DNA of 64,000 bases from Chalara sp. BL73 (Eukaryota; Ascomycota; Leotiomycetes; Helotiales), in NCBI GenBank assembly GCA_918026815.1, contig CAKJVC010000010.1:1180501-1244500 (forward strand). The letters run 5' to 3'. The translations under genes and the position numbers were made by a program. Below are positions 1 through 10,241 of the stretch, in pieces (the stretch's first letter is position 1; every line of letters begins with the position of its first letter). Under the pieces are notes generated by a model, which saw only the letters and a program-made list of their open reading frames with translations, had not been told where the DNA came from and searched no databases.

Positions 1-112
1 GGCAGAATAAGCGGCCTACCGAGGACTCCCAGAAAAGGTTCAACTCCAAGCCAGGCCACAACCACTTCCACTCCAACCATATCAACCTCCAGCCGCAGCC
101 AGTCGTTGTCAG

Positions 113-927
113 TTGCGACGGCACGCAATGAATCTTTGTTCCCTGGGTGATATCAACGAGAAAGACGTTTTCGACTGGAGAGCCCTCCACAGCTGCGACA
201 ATTGCGACGACCATGCACAGTGCTTCGAAACCAGTCAGCAGCCGAACGATAGCGCGATCCGCGGTTGTGCTTTCGCCGAGCTTCTAGATTGGACTGCTGG
301 TATCCGTGAAAAGACCTCCACTCGCCTGATCGATGTCACGGGCCAGGCTCCGAGGCTCTACACCCTTCTCCGAACGAGGCGGGCCGGTATTCCCGCATTG
401 AGCTACTGCTGTGGTGGCCCACAGCTTTATTCAACAACGGTAGCAAAACTCGCCGAATACCCTGCGCTTTACCAACGGATGCCTTGCCTGCCACCATTCA
501 GGCTATCATCCTGACACGGGCTCTAGAGATCCCATTTCTTTTGATCAACTCTCTTAGCACGGTCCAAGATTTGGCCCCACACAAAGCCAGAAAGGTTGCA
601 AAAATGAGCCAAGTCTACAAGAATTCATGGGTAACATTCTCGGCAGCCATTGCCTTGAGTTGCCATGAGGGGTTTCTCGGCATTCAGCAAGCGACATGCG
701 ATCGGCTGTCCCGCTCAATTACGATCCCGATAGCATGTCCGAATGGCCTCGCCAGGAGCACCATGCCCACCCAGCGAGGTTCGATGGGTTGAGCATGAGA
801 TTCAAAGACAAGTTTCTAATCGACTGCCGCGCATGGGCGTCCCTAATTTCTTCTTCCGCCCCGCGTCATCAGCTTCTACCATGAATTCATCCAATTCAGG
901 TGCACCCGGGGGGGGGGGGGGGGGGGG
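113..927 (+). pseudogene. HET-domain gene remnant
   Basis: Broken copy of a heterokaryon-incompatibility (HET, PF06985) gene, cut on the left near the window edge. One frame from 113 ends in a degraded core motif (ALSYCCGG, normally SYxWGG). After a frameshift near 480 a second frame carries the classic continuation: ATIQAIILTRALEIPFLLIN (normally PFLWID), then SLSTVQD (normally SLCIVQD), then KMSQVYKNSWVTFSAA. Further shifts follow before a poly-G run at 910-927 where a solo LTR is inserted. HET proteins trigger cell death on recognition of non-self; this copy cannot make one. The family assignment is secure from the motif order; the exact ends are not. Confidence 0.75.
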
Positions 928-1135
928 TGTTGAGCAGGTTAGGTCTAAGGACCATGCCTAAAGTCTATTGTAGGCACCTGTAGGCACCAGTAGGCATCAG
1001 TGTGTTGACATGTGGGTATCACACCTCTATAAGTAGAGGGATTCCCTCCTGTAGTTTACGTTCTATAACCTTCAGCAATTGACACTTGTTTGCCCTATAC
1101 TCTCTGAAGGCCACGTGACTCTTTCTATTTGAACA
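928..1135 (+). mobile_element. Solo LTR, family A
   Basis: A 208-bp sequence beginning TGTTGAGCAGG and ending TTTGAACA, with 5-bp target-site duplications GGGGG at 923-927 and 1136-1140. A second copy lies inverted at 7707-7924 and a divergent one at 53170-53432. It contains short TAGGCACC tandem units near 970-1000 and a TCTATAAGTAG TATA-like box. No internal retrotransposon coding sequence adjoins it, so it is a recombination-derived solo LTR. The GGGGG duplication sits in a G run and is weaker evidence than that of the second copy. Confidence 0.85.
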
Positions 1136-1329
1136 GGGGGATTGTTGTTGATCGACGACGGGCCGAAGGCGGAAGAGCTCCGCTGAATCCGCTCATGTTC
1201 CCAAGAAGCAGACAACCGGGGCAACATATGAACACGAATTTCTACCAGAGGTTCGACAAACCAACCACAAGTGTCAGAGCATGAGCTATCGCCTGCCCAT
1301 TTGCCGGGATATACCCATTTTGCCTCTGT

Positions 1330-2720
1330 TCTGAATGATGCTCCAACGCGTACGGATTGCTGGCTCGGTCCTATCTGAGAATTTCTTAAAAATCCATTCC
1401 CAAGGCCTATCTTCCTTTTTGTATGCTACCAAGCGCTGCTTATCCAGCATTGGCCACCTGTTATGCTTGACTTTGCATGTACTTTCCTGTGTTTTATCAT
1501 TTGAGTTTCCCTTGTATTATCACTGGATTCACAACTTTTGTCGCTTATACCGTTGTTTTCATGTAGCAAAGATAGATTCGCATCTGTGCCATGATAGAGC
1601 CGAGCAGACACTACACTATCATAACTTAGGCGGGAACCCGCTGTAGCTAAGAGCCAATTTATAAGATGGAAGCTGGGATGGCGTCTGATGGCTGAAACTA
1701 GTTAATATGAATGTATCTTGTCCGGTTGACTTGACCGGAAAGTCCTCGATCTTTCTATTATAGCTAATGCTTTGGATGAGTTGAGTAAGCTGGCTGAAAA
1801 TCACTTTTTGGCTATCACGACTACCCCGAATCAATACCGTAGAGAAGCAACAATATACTGAGTATAGACGAAATATAACTTCGGTCAGCGTAGGAAGATA
1901 GCTCTGGGCGATTCCTCAAGCATGTAGAAGCAGGACAACTCTGCATCTATAACCGTGACCACAGAAGGCGTCGGCGAAAGCGGTTTACCTTTAGGACTAG
2001 AGGCAGCGGTAACTCGGGACCTTTGCTTAAAAAGGTAGTGTGACTTAGAGTAGTGCCGACGGGATGCTAAATCTACCTTCTTTTTATGGATAGATCACTT
2101 TCGACGATGATGCTTATGCCTTTTTGACTTTGGGATATCAAAAGACGAGGACGGCCGTTTCCGCTTCTTAAGACATGGTCCCCTATTATTACTATCCTTA
2201 TCTGAGTCGAACTCGTTGTTTATGGGCTTGTTGTCGCTCTCACCAGCGCTCTTGCTCTCTACTTCAAAATAGTCTAGTTCCGCAGTGGGTCGCAGGATTC
2301 TAGCAGCTGGGCTGGCCTTGTATATCTATCAATATCGTCAGATGGATAAGCACTACTATCCCATCTGTGGCCCGCCGCCCCTGCTACATCATTCACCTAC
2401 GGCAATGTTTCATTCTCAGGACTATATTCATCTTTTGCTCCAACTCCTGCCGATGCTCCTCACCAAAAGGCCCATTATTGAGTTCGGCGGATCCAATCGC
2501 CTCTGTGCTGTTGTGGTTGTGCAATGGCTCGCTTGAAAGAGAGTCAGGGGAGCCACAGGAGCGTGTAGAGGTTGACATTGAAGCTCCTTGATTGCCAAGG
2601 AGCTGGCATGGGGCTGTATTATGGAGGCCGAAACTATCAGTGTTGAGCCATTCACCGAGACTAGAGGAATGTGCTGAAAGTCCTATTTTCACAGCCTTTG
2701 TGTTGTCAACAAGATTTCCA
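1330..2720 (-). pseudogene. Degraded Myb/SANT-like repeat gene, copy 1
   Basis: Decayed minus-strand gene homologous to 54480-55470. Read on the minus strand, 1340-1426 gives a Myb/SANT-like helix-turn-helix: DKQRLVAYKKEDRPWEWIF then KKFSDRT, then PAIRTRW, with the three spaced Trp residues of the fold. Upstream (2393-2692) lies a low-complexity Ser/Glu-rich region in which the segment SSEPLHNH aligns with SSEPLQNR of copy 2. Many frameshifts separate the parts. Multi-copy genes with this C-terminal domain are common in fungal genomes and behave like repeats; the function of the intact gene is unknown. Confidence 0.6.
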
Positions 2721-3447
2721 TCCAGCGTTGTACCTTCAGCACTAGTAGTCCCAAGCTGCGAGCCAGAACGGCCAGCGCCGCCTCGCTACTATTGGGTTTT
2801 ACTGGCAAGGGATGGCTGAGGCCAAGCCGGCTATTTGTGGAGCGAAAAAAGAGCCCGGCAAGGCGGTCGGTCGGCGATCAGCGGGTTCAAAGGAAACTAC
2901 AATCCACCATTTACGCTCCGCGCTCCACACTCTGCCCCGCATTAGCGAATTACATGATTTACATCTCTCGACTGAAAAGCGCGCTGGATATTCTCACAGC
3001 AGGCTTGAAAAATATGGAATCCGTGTATGGTTTCATGTAAATAGTTTCGCGATAGGTGAATACCAGAATCACTACCGCAAGAGCGTAGTCAATAGCTACT
3101 ACACTTTTTGCATGGTGATAGGTATCCCGATAGTCAAACACTGTAATGTTTAATGGCGAGGCTTCGTCAAGTGATACTGAAAGACAGCACGCATACTATT
3201 CCTTAATCAACCCCCGAGTCTGCCTATCTCACATTTCGCAGAATCGGTTCTTATCGGTTAGTACTGCTGAGGTTGCCATTGACTGCCGCATTTCATGTAG
3301 TCAGGACGTTGTGCAACACACCAAAAGCCGAGGTGAGGCAGTGTTCAACGAGGCTGCTGTCGGAAAGACTTGTAGCAGCCACGGAAAGTTCTCTTCCAAC
3401 TTCTTACATTTACTAACAGCCATCATCCTAGAATCCGTTCACAATCT
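2721..3447. other. No gene seen
   Basis: About 0.7 kb upstream of the STAND-N gene. Only short open frames without recognisable motifs; nothing supportable beyond its being 5' flank. Confidence 0.5.
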
Positions 3448-5620
3448 ATGGCAGAAGTTCTCGGCGTGGTCGCAAGTGGTATTACCGTTTTTGGAGTTGC
3501 AGGCAAAGTTGGTGATCGCTTCATCGCGCTAAAACGGCTTCTGAACGAGATCCACGATGCGCCAAAAGTAATCGCATCATTAATGCGAGACATCGAAATT
3601 CTCGAGCCATTGCTTACCGAAATGGAGAAAGATTTCGATGACACAATGGCAACTGGTACGACTACTAGTACTGTTCGAACCGCCTTATCGTACTGCCGAA
3701 GAGCAATGGTGGATCTGGATACTCTGCTCGAAGATCTGTCTGTCAACCTTAAATCGTCACGCAAGCTGAGAAGAGGGAAAGCGAAAATGAAAGTTGTACT
3801 TGGAAAGGATAGTTTGGATCGATGCAAGGACCGCCTTCATATGGCGATGCGTTTTCTTGATGTGGCACGAGGACTATATTTGCCGGAACTTGTTGTGCGT
3901 CGTATTCGGCTAGAAAATACAACAATTCAATGCCAGCTTGAAAGGCCAGGCCTAGAGCCAACTGAACAGGAGCAGACAACCACATACATTGTAGGCTTAC
4001 AACCTACAACAAGAACCACGGTTGCGCGATCCAAAACAACCAATTCTGCCCATTGGGGCTTTGGTACTTTTGGGAAACTCACTTGGCAATACACACAGTA
4101 TAATACGGAGTTTAAGGAAACGAATTTCAGTAAGAATTCCCAATTGGTCTTTTCTTTTTAAAGCTTATAATATATGTCAGATTTCAATGCCCGATTGCAG
4201 CTTTTCCAAGCGCTTGTTCGGAAAGCCTGGGACATTCAAGTGTCAAAAGCAACTTCCGGTTGGAACTTCAACTTTAACCCGTATAATATTGTATCTGAGG
4301 ACTCGCTCGTTATTAAATACGCCGAAGAACGCAATATTAACGGAATTCGTGAGCTTTTTAATAATAAGCAGGCTTCAATTTATGATCGTGATACTTACGG
4401 TCGTAGCTTACTTTGGGTATATAAGTTTCTTTTACGTCGAATTATGAATATCGCTGACAGATTACATTACGTAGTTGGCTGCAATTAGAGGGAAAGTAGA
4501 GCTTATGAAGCTCCTGACAACATGGGGACTAGACATCAACGAAAAGATTGATTTGATATTTCAAACTCCTTTTCATTATCTTATCATTGCTATGAGCTCT
4601 TTACCCGACTTTAAAAGTGTGCTAGACTTTCTAATCTTAAATAATGCTTTTGATTCAGATGGATCATTGTTTGCTTCCATGGTCCGTGGTCGATATTTTT
4701 TTACGCACTATGGGCGAGTTGCTATCTCGAGCCCCGAAATATTCAAAGAACTTCAGCCATTGTTATGGCCTCGCCACTATCAGCTCACTATAATTGACCG
4801 TTTAAAATACTTTGGTTTCCAACACTGTGGCCATTTTAAAAGGAGTCCCCCAAAGGCACAAACCCTTTGCCACATTCTTCGTAAGGATGGAGTGATCCAA
4901 GAGAAAGATGTAATCGAGTTGCAGCAGCAGGGGATTAACTTGCTGAATCTTGCCGTTTATTGCCGATCCTGCTGCAGAACTTATAGTGATGGGGATCACT
5001 ATGGATGGGAGGAACTTTGCCGCAAACTAATCCCAATGACGACGGACCTTAGTTACAATCAAGCACCTATGCAACTGTTACCTCAGGATTCGATAGAACT
5101 TCCTTCAGGCACACCTTTATTCCTTGCTATATCAGGAAAGGGTTGGCCATATCTCTATGTAGCAAGGCTCACATGGTCAATAAGGAAGTACTTGAGGGCT
5201 TGGCTGGAAGATTTACATGCCTGCGGTGTAGATCTACAGAAGTACGGATATACAGAAAAAAACAAATTCTCGGCCAACGGATGGTTTGGAAACATATGGT
5301 TTGGAAACATATGGTTTGGAAACAGACTGTTTGTAACCAGGGGGCTCAGTAAAACGTGGTATGGGGCTGTTCAGGTTACTAATGATTGGAATAAGTATGG
5401 CGATGTCAAAGTAAAATTGATCAACTTTGACGTGGGATCTAGACCTGAAGATTGGGCATTTCATTGGGACATGGACGCCGAGAGATACGCGGGCCAATTT
5501 TGGGACTTGGTTGAGAATCCCCCGTCACGGGTTCCGGGTTCCTGGGTTGATGATGATGAGACTCTCTATTATTCCTCCATAGATGAGTATGACAGCGACG
5601 ATGAGCTGGAATCTGGATGA
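3448..5620 (+). CDS. Fungal STAND N-terminal / ankyrin-like protein
   Basis: Predicted 687-residue protein from three exons: 3448-4129, 4181-4416 and 4475-5620. The first intron has GTAAGA/TGTCAG ends and contains the stop that would otherwise end the first exon; the second has GTATAT/GTAG ends with a CTGAC branch site. Phases are consistent and the total is divisible by three. Residues 1-110, starting MAEVLGVVASGITVFGVAG, resemble the helical N-terminal domain that heads many fungal STAND/NLR-like and ankyrin proteins (Helo-like/PigL_N type). Residues about 255-350 hold two ankyrin-like helix pairs (IKYAEERNINGIRELF; AAIRGKVELMKLLTTWG). There is no NACHT or NB-ARC P-loop. The C-terminus is acidic and includes a three-unit repeat near residue 572. 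A role in non-self recognition is an inference from the N-terminal family. Confidence 0.7.
5281..5325 (+). repeat. In-frame 15-bp coding minisatellite (3 units)
   Basis: Three tandem 15-bp units (ATGGTTTGGAAACAT, the last ending in G) encode repeated WFGN(I/R) units in the STAND-N protein. Units of 15 bp keep frame, so copy number could vary between strains without breaking the protein. Confidence 0.85.
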
Positions 5621-6708
5621 CTTGTGATGCTTTAAACGCATATTATTTTACTCAATCACTCATATCAAAGCGCTGCGACAATTCTTCGGTCGTTTTATAT
5701 CTCTGCACTACCTATTCAAAATCTGGATACTACTCTTTTATCCGGTACGCCTTATACATTCTCGCTATGTTATGCGCCATTAATGACAGTTCGTTTAATT
5801 CGTCCTTTTCTGAGACATTGGTTTCTGCAGTTCCTATTGTAATATCAGAAAGCTTAATGTTGGTCTCAGGGCTGCCTACGTTAAGACTATATGATGTAGC
5901 TGTAAGCTTTAAATGCTCCTTTTCTCCAACAATCCACCAGCCCGTTTGAGGATATCCTGGTAATGTTTACCGCTACGCGCCCTGAAATCGAAACTATAGG
6001 ATTGGATGGCATAACGGTGCTTTGAAACTTGACCTGGGTTAGTACATTGTTTAGAGCTTCCTTGCAATGACTTTGTTGATTGCTGCTCGATTCACGATAT
6101 CCATTTCGGAATAATCAATCGCCATGAGGCTATTATTCTTCTTCTTACCAATCGGGCTGGATTACTTTCTCAGTTACGGGCGGAAGGGTCGGAAACGTCG
6201 GAGGTTAAGTTGTTGTACAGGCACCACTCCGGTTGTGTCCTACTGCGCAGACATATCGGGACCGCCAGATACATCAGGGGGTTGGAAGTGCTCGCTCAGG
6301 AGGGCTCTATTTACGGATTGTTACAAACGCCTTCCTCTCTGGCTATCCTAGACGCGCTCCTTTCTAACCCGATCGTAGTGAGTATAGCGCACTGCTATGG
6401 AAGTTCAATATTCCTGGGATTCCTCAGGATATTAGAGATACTTTGTGACGATTGTAAAATCACGTAAGTCTCGATATGAGTTGAGTTGCACTCGCTCATT
6501 CACCGAAGGTTGGAATTTGTGATACGAATAAATGACTGAATTACGTTGAGCAGCATCTTAACTCCCCAGAACTCATGATTGGGCAAAAGAGTACACTGTG
6601 CTTGACTGTGTCCTCCAAGCGAAACTCATATATTGCTCTCTAGAGGTCATAGTCAACACATCCACTAACCCTGCATTGTGCATGCACTGCTGCAGCTTAT
6701 TGCACAAG
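5621..6708. other. No gene seen
   Basis: About 1.1 kb between two convergent genes. Open frames at 5617-5949 and 6124-6467 have no recognisable motif and no homologous partner in the window. Confidence 0.5.
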
Positions 6709-7290
6709 TTATTCTTCCTCCCAAATCTTTACAAATTCCCAGACGATTCCATCAGATAACTTATTTCCAGTCCTCCCAAGCTTCTGCAGTCCTTTTTCTG
6801 GATTAATCACTATGGGCCGAAGCGTCCACCAGTCCAACATCTGCATGATATAACCTCCCTTTGGTACCGGAGTGATAGAAAAGTGCCTCCATGCATCATT
6901 CTGTTCTGCCGTGCACTTCAGTCTCCCGTTCCAATCGTGACACAGAAACTTATTCGAAATGCAATTCCTGAAACCAAGCCAGCCTTCGGTTTCCACACAC
7001 GCCCAGTGGATGGAGCCACGGCCGCCTGGCCGGGCCAGTACAACCTGCCCGTCAAGCAGGGTAATTACATGCCCGGATGAGACAGAGCGGATGATAAAGG
7101 TATAACCGTGCGAAGGAACACTTCTGGACAGGTCGTGGCTTTCCAGGAGGTCTGCGGTAAAATTTTCGGAGATTGTGGTAGGCGTGTAAATGATGGAGTT
7201 GTCAGCGTCAGAGATGGATTCAGAGTCGAATTGGTTGAGGCTCATGATGACGTTTTTGGCCGGCGGAGAGCTGTTCTGTTGTCTAAGCAA
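6709..7290 (-). CDS. Beta-trefoil-like hypothetical protein
   Basis: Intronless 193-residue protein. After a polar N-terminus of about 55 residues come repeated beta-hairpin blocks: YTFIIRSVSSGHVITLLDGQ, then the block HWACVETEGWLGFRNCISNK, then GGYIMQMLDWW, ending in VWEFVKIWEEE. Spaced GWLGFRN/KFLCHDW elements and a terminal WEFV strand recall fungal fascin/agglutinin-like beta-trefoil proteins of unknown function; this fold call is an inference. The start could also be the internal Met at 7245. No signal peptide or membrane segment is seen, so a cytosolic protein is likely. Confidence 0.55.
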   Translation of the reverse strand: MLRQQNSSPPAKNVIMSLNQFDSESISDADNSIIYTPTTISENFTADLLESHDLSRSVPSHGYTFIIRSVSSGHVITLLDGQVVLARPGGRGSIHWACVETEGWLGFRNCISNKFLCHDWNGRLKCTAEQNDAWRHFSITPVPKGGYIMQMLDWWTLRPIVINPEKGLQKLGRTGNKLSDGIVWEFVKIWEEE

Positions 7291-7706
7291 ACCTCAAGTA
7301 GCTCGTGCCCTTCTTCGGGCGTTGTCGTCGTGGGTTTGTTGGACGGACGAAGTTGGTGTCGACGGTGGAAGGGATAGTGCAGAGTATAATACAATGTAGG
7401 CACGCTAAATCCTCATGCCAAGATGCGTGGCGGGAGAACGCTCGTTGCAGCGAGAACAATACGCCTTTCTGAATGCTTCATCAGTGAAAGAAGACAACAG
7501 CAGTGATTCGTCAGATCGCCAATATAGTGCGTAGGCTCTTGTACGGCTAGGTTGATTGTGAATATAAGTGAAAATACATTGTAATTATTATGGGATGTGC
7601 GGGGTCATCTCGCGCTAGCCAAAATAGCCGGTCGCTTTGATTGGAGATACCGACCTGCATGGCGACCTTGTATGAATTTTCGTGCTACAGCAGCCACAAG
7701 CCTGAC

Positions 7707-7924
7707 TGTTCAAATAGAAAGAGTCACGTGGCCTTCAGAGAGTATAGGGCAAACGAGTATCAATTGCTGAAGGTTATAGAACCTAAACTACAGGAGAGAA
7801 TCCCTCTACTTATAGAGGTGTGATACCCACATGTCAACACACTGATGCCTACAGGTGCCTACAGGTGCCTACAGGTGCCTACAATAGACTTTAGGTATGG
7901 TCCTTAGACCTAACCTGCTCAACA
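7707..7924 (-). mobile_element. Solo LTR, family A, inverted copy
   Basis: Reverse complement of the LTR at 928-1135, about 10 bp longer because it has one more TAGGCACCTG unit. Perfect 5-bp target duplications CTGAC at 7702-7706 and 7925-7929 show an independent insertion. No internal retrotransposon sequence is attached. Confidence 0.92.
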
Positions 7925-7929
7925 CTGAC

Positions 7930-8725
7930 GATGTCCTCTCAATAGCCCTGAGCGTAAATTTCGACAATGGTAAAGCTTGATAGTGGTGCTACGGTGGAGG
8001 AGTCCTATGTAGCTGGGTCGGGAGTGTTCAGAAGTGGCTATAGCACAGGACTGACGTAATACTATAGGGTTTTTCAATGTGCGCACAGATTTTGAAACGC
8101 TTGAAGTCAAAGTATCTATCATTTTTCTCGGCACGGTGGGTTTCTCGACAGGCAGAGACGGACGTTATAGGGTTAAATTGAACAACGCATACCTACATAT
8201 GGAGCTGCAGCTCTCAGCTGACATAACCGGTCACAGCCATGGCCCTCCAACATTTTCCCCGATCCAACAGCGTAGCCAGCCTTACGCAGTGTGTCATCCG
8301 ATGGTCACCGCTGTAAGGAAACGGGGTCACAGATAGAGAATCAATATTACCAATGGCATTGAAAGCGATTACGATTATAACATTGAAACCCAGATAAGCA
8401 GTGATTCATCCCTTCTATTGCGCCGATAATACAATGACTGACTCTAACACAGTAATTGGTCGCGAGGCTTGCGCGAGCCTGCCTCAAGAAACCTACGTCG
8501 AATTCTATTCTTTTTCTAGCGATCTAGTTCTCCACAATTTACGCTTTAGTGCATACATGCCACTAGTGCTCGTTATAGCCCTGGTGCTTCAATATCAGTG
8601 CCACTTTTTGCTTTGGCACTGGCTCATTTGTGTCTTGTACAGCACTTTTTACGTTTCCGACTATTTTCCCTTTTGCTTATTATGGCCTTTGTCGCAGCAT
8701 GTGCCACCTTTGGCTCCGCCTCCGT
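7930..8725. other. No gene seen
   Basis: About 0.8 kb between two solo LTRs. Short open frames only, none with recognisable motifs. Confidence 0.5.
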
Positions 8726-8973
8726 TGTCATGGCCCTGGCCGTGTCTCGCTTAGAGCCTTTTGGGGCCGGCTTTCTATGGCTCGGCCCCTGATACTACAG
8801 GACTCGCTTACACTGGCCCTGGCCAGTCTCCTGTATATACAGCACTGCTCTCTTTCCCTTCTTCTGTCTGTAGTTTGTTCTCTTCGTTATAACAATTGAT
8901 AGACGTTCATACCTTTGAGCCCCTCTTCCTGAGACTAACGGATCGAGATCTCTGGTCGCCTCGAGTTGTTACA
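8726..8973 (+). mobile_element. Solo LTR, family B
   Basis: Begins TGTCATGGCCCTGG and ends GAGTTGTTACA, the ends shared by all family-B copies in the window. It includes the TGTATATACAGCACTGC TATA-like stretch. The flanks TCCGT and GTTCT do not match, so the copy is old or rearranged. Confidence 0.8.
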
Positions 8974-9369
8974 GTTCTGGTGAGCCACTTGTGAGGTTTT
9001 ATATTAATTTAAACATATACATATATATATCTGATTTTAGTAGGTTATGAAGTGTTCGAAGGCACAAATCGATGAAATTTTCGGAAAGTTGGAAGAGCGT
9101 TTGCTACATTATAGACCGAACTAGCACGACATCAAAGCGTGTCCTCGGAGCAAATTAGAACAGTATAGCTCGGAAGCAAAGCTTTCAGCGAAATCAGACG
9201 ATTTGTGATAGTTCTGAATGGTTATAGAAGTTTGATCTGCAGGTAAGTCTGTGTGTTACTACTAAGTGTGCAACAGATTAATCTTTTTTTCAGTGTTTAA
9301 TTGATATATTAAGTCCTATTGTCGGAATACCTACCACGTAGCAAAAAGAGTAGTAGCTGTGACTTTGGA

Positions 9370-9720
9370 TACATGGATCAAACAAGAGGCATACAAAAAG
9401 TGGGAGTATATGTGGGCCATCGAGGCGAGACGAACGCAGAGCTATAGGCATTCCCCTAGACCTACGCACAGAATTTTACCTTACATAAAACCTGTAGTAA
9501 ACGGCACAGCGCTATACTAATACAACTACGCACAGAGAATGTCGGACTGAAAGACTTCCTATACCAGAGAGGAGTTCTAGGAATCGTTGACCCACAATGC
9601 ATATATGATGAGGGCAGACAGACCGTGATACATATGATTCTAAATTGTAAGGGATGTAAGGACCTACGACGCTAACAGCTATCCGAAATCTGAGGACGAG
9701 GCACCTTGCGGGCAAGCTTG
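9370..9720 (+). mobile_element. LINE (Tad1-like) 3' fragment
   Basis: Two adjacent frames encode the region after RNase H of a non-LTR retrotransposon. The first is WIKQEAYKKWEYMWAIEARR, continuing with a YRHSPRPTHRIL stretch; the second is LIQLRTENVGLKDFLYQRGV followed by a GRQTVIHMILNCKGC stretch. The QLRT...GL...F(L/I) and RQTV.H.(I/L)L.C pattern is characteristic of fungal Tad-type elements. A frameshift or stop near 9515 separates the frames. Decayed LINE sequence may extend to about 9040 and 9960. Confidence 0.65.
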
Positions 9721-10241
9721 GACAACTACAAAGCAGCCACTAAAGCTATAATTTCATAGGACAAACGAAGGTCTTTGGGCAATTTAGGATCGTGGAATAG
9801 ACGAAACTGATTACTGGGGGAAAACTGAAAGTACGATGGTGGTAGAAAGTTGGCACGAAGCTGCTACCATAGGAAGCAACAGGTTAAAGGTCATTTTCAA
9901 AGCGCCTCTTGACGTATATATGTGTATACAGATGTAGATAGAAGATAGAATAGGCGCGGTAAAGGGGGCTGGTCATGGAAGCACGATGAAGTGGGACGAG
10001 CTAACCAATGGTGCACATCGGTAACATGCCCAATACTTGCGTTCTCCAGCATATCGGCTGGCTCAGCTACTGGATCCGAGAATGGGAAAATTGAATTGAT
10101 TGGACTGAGGTAAGAATAGTAATCGGGTCGGTAACGTGTTTTTAATGTGACAATCGTGACGGTTTTTATACATGACTAAAAGCTCCATCTCGGTGTTTAG
10201 TGCTCGCGACACGAAGAACCTCTTAGTGGTTAATGAAAACC
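9721..10241. other. No gene seen
   Basis: 3' flank of the protease-PNGase gene; probable further LINE debris at its left side, otherwise nothing recognisable. Confidence 0.4.

Noticed and set aside
743..961. Open frame with a poly-Gly stretch.
   Set aside because: The Gly codons come from a poly-G run at the LTR insertion site; the frame crosses from HET remnant into LTR.
1330..2720. Open frames on the plus strand of the Myb/SANT repeat.
   Set aside because: The minus-strand reading conserves a recognisable DNA-binding domain in both copies; the plus-strand frames are shadows.
928..7924. Inverted 0.2-kb repeats at both ends suggested a 7-kb transposon carrying the STAND-N and trefoil genes.
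   Set aside because: Each copy has its own 5-bp target duplication (GGGGG and CTGAC), so they are independent solo LTRs in opposite orientation.
8401..8899. Several overlapping open frames of 60-120 codons.
   Set aside because: They lie mostly within or across a family-B LTR, and similar frames recur in every copy of that LTR.
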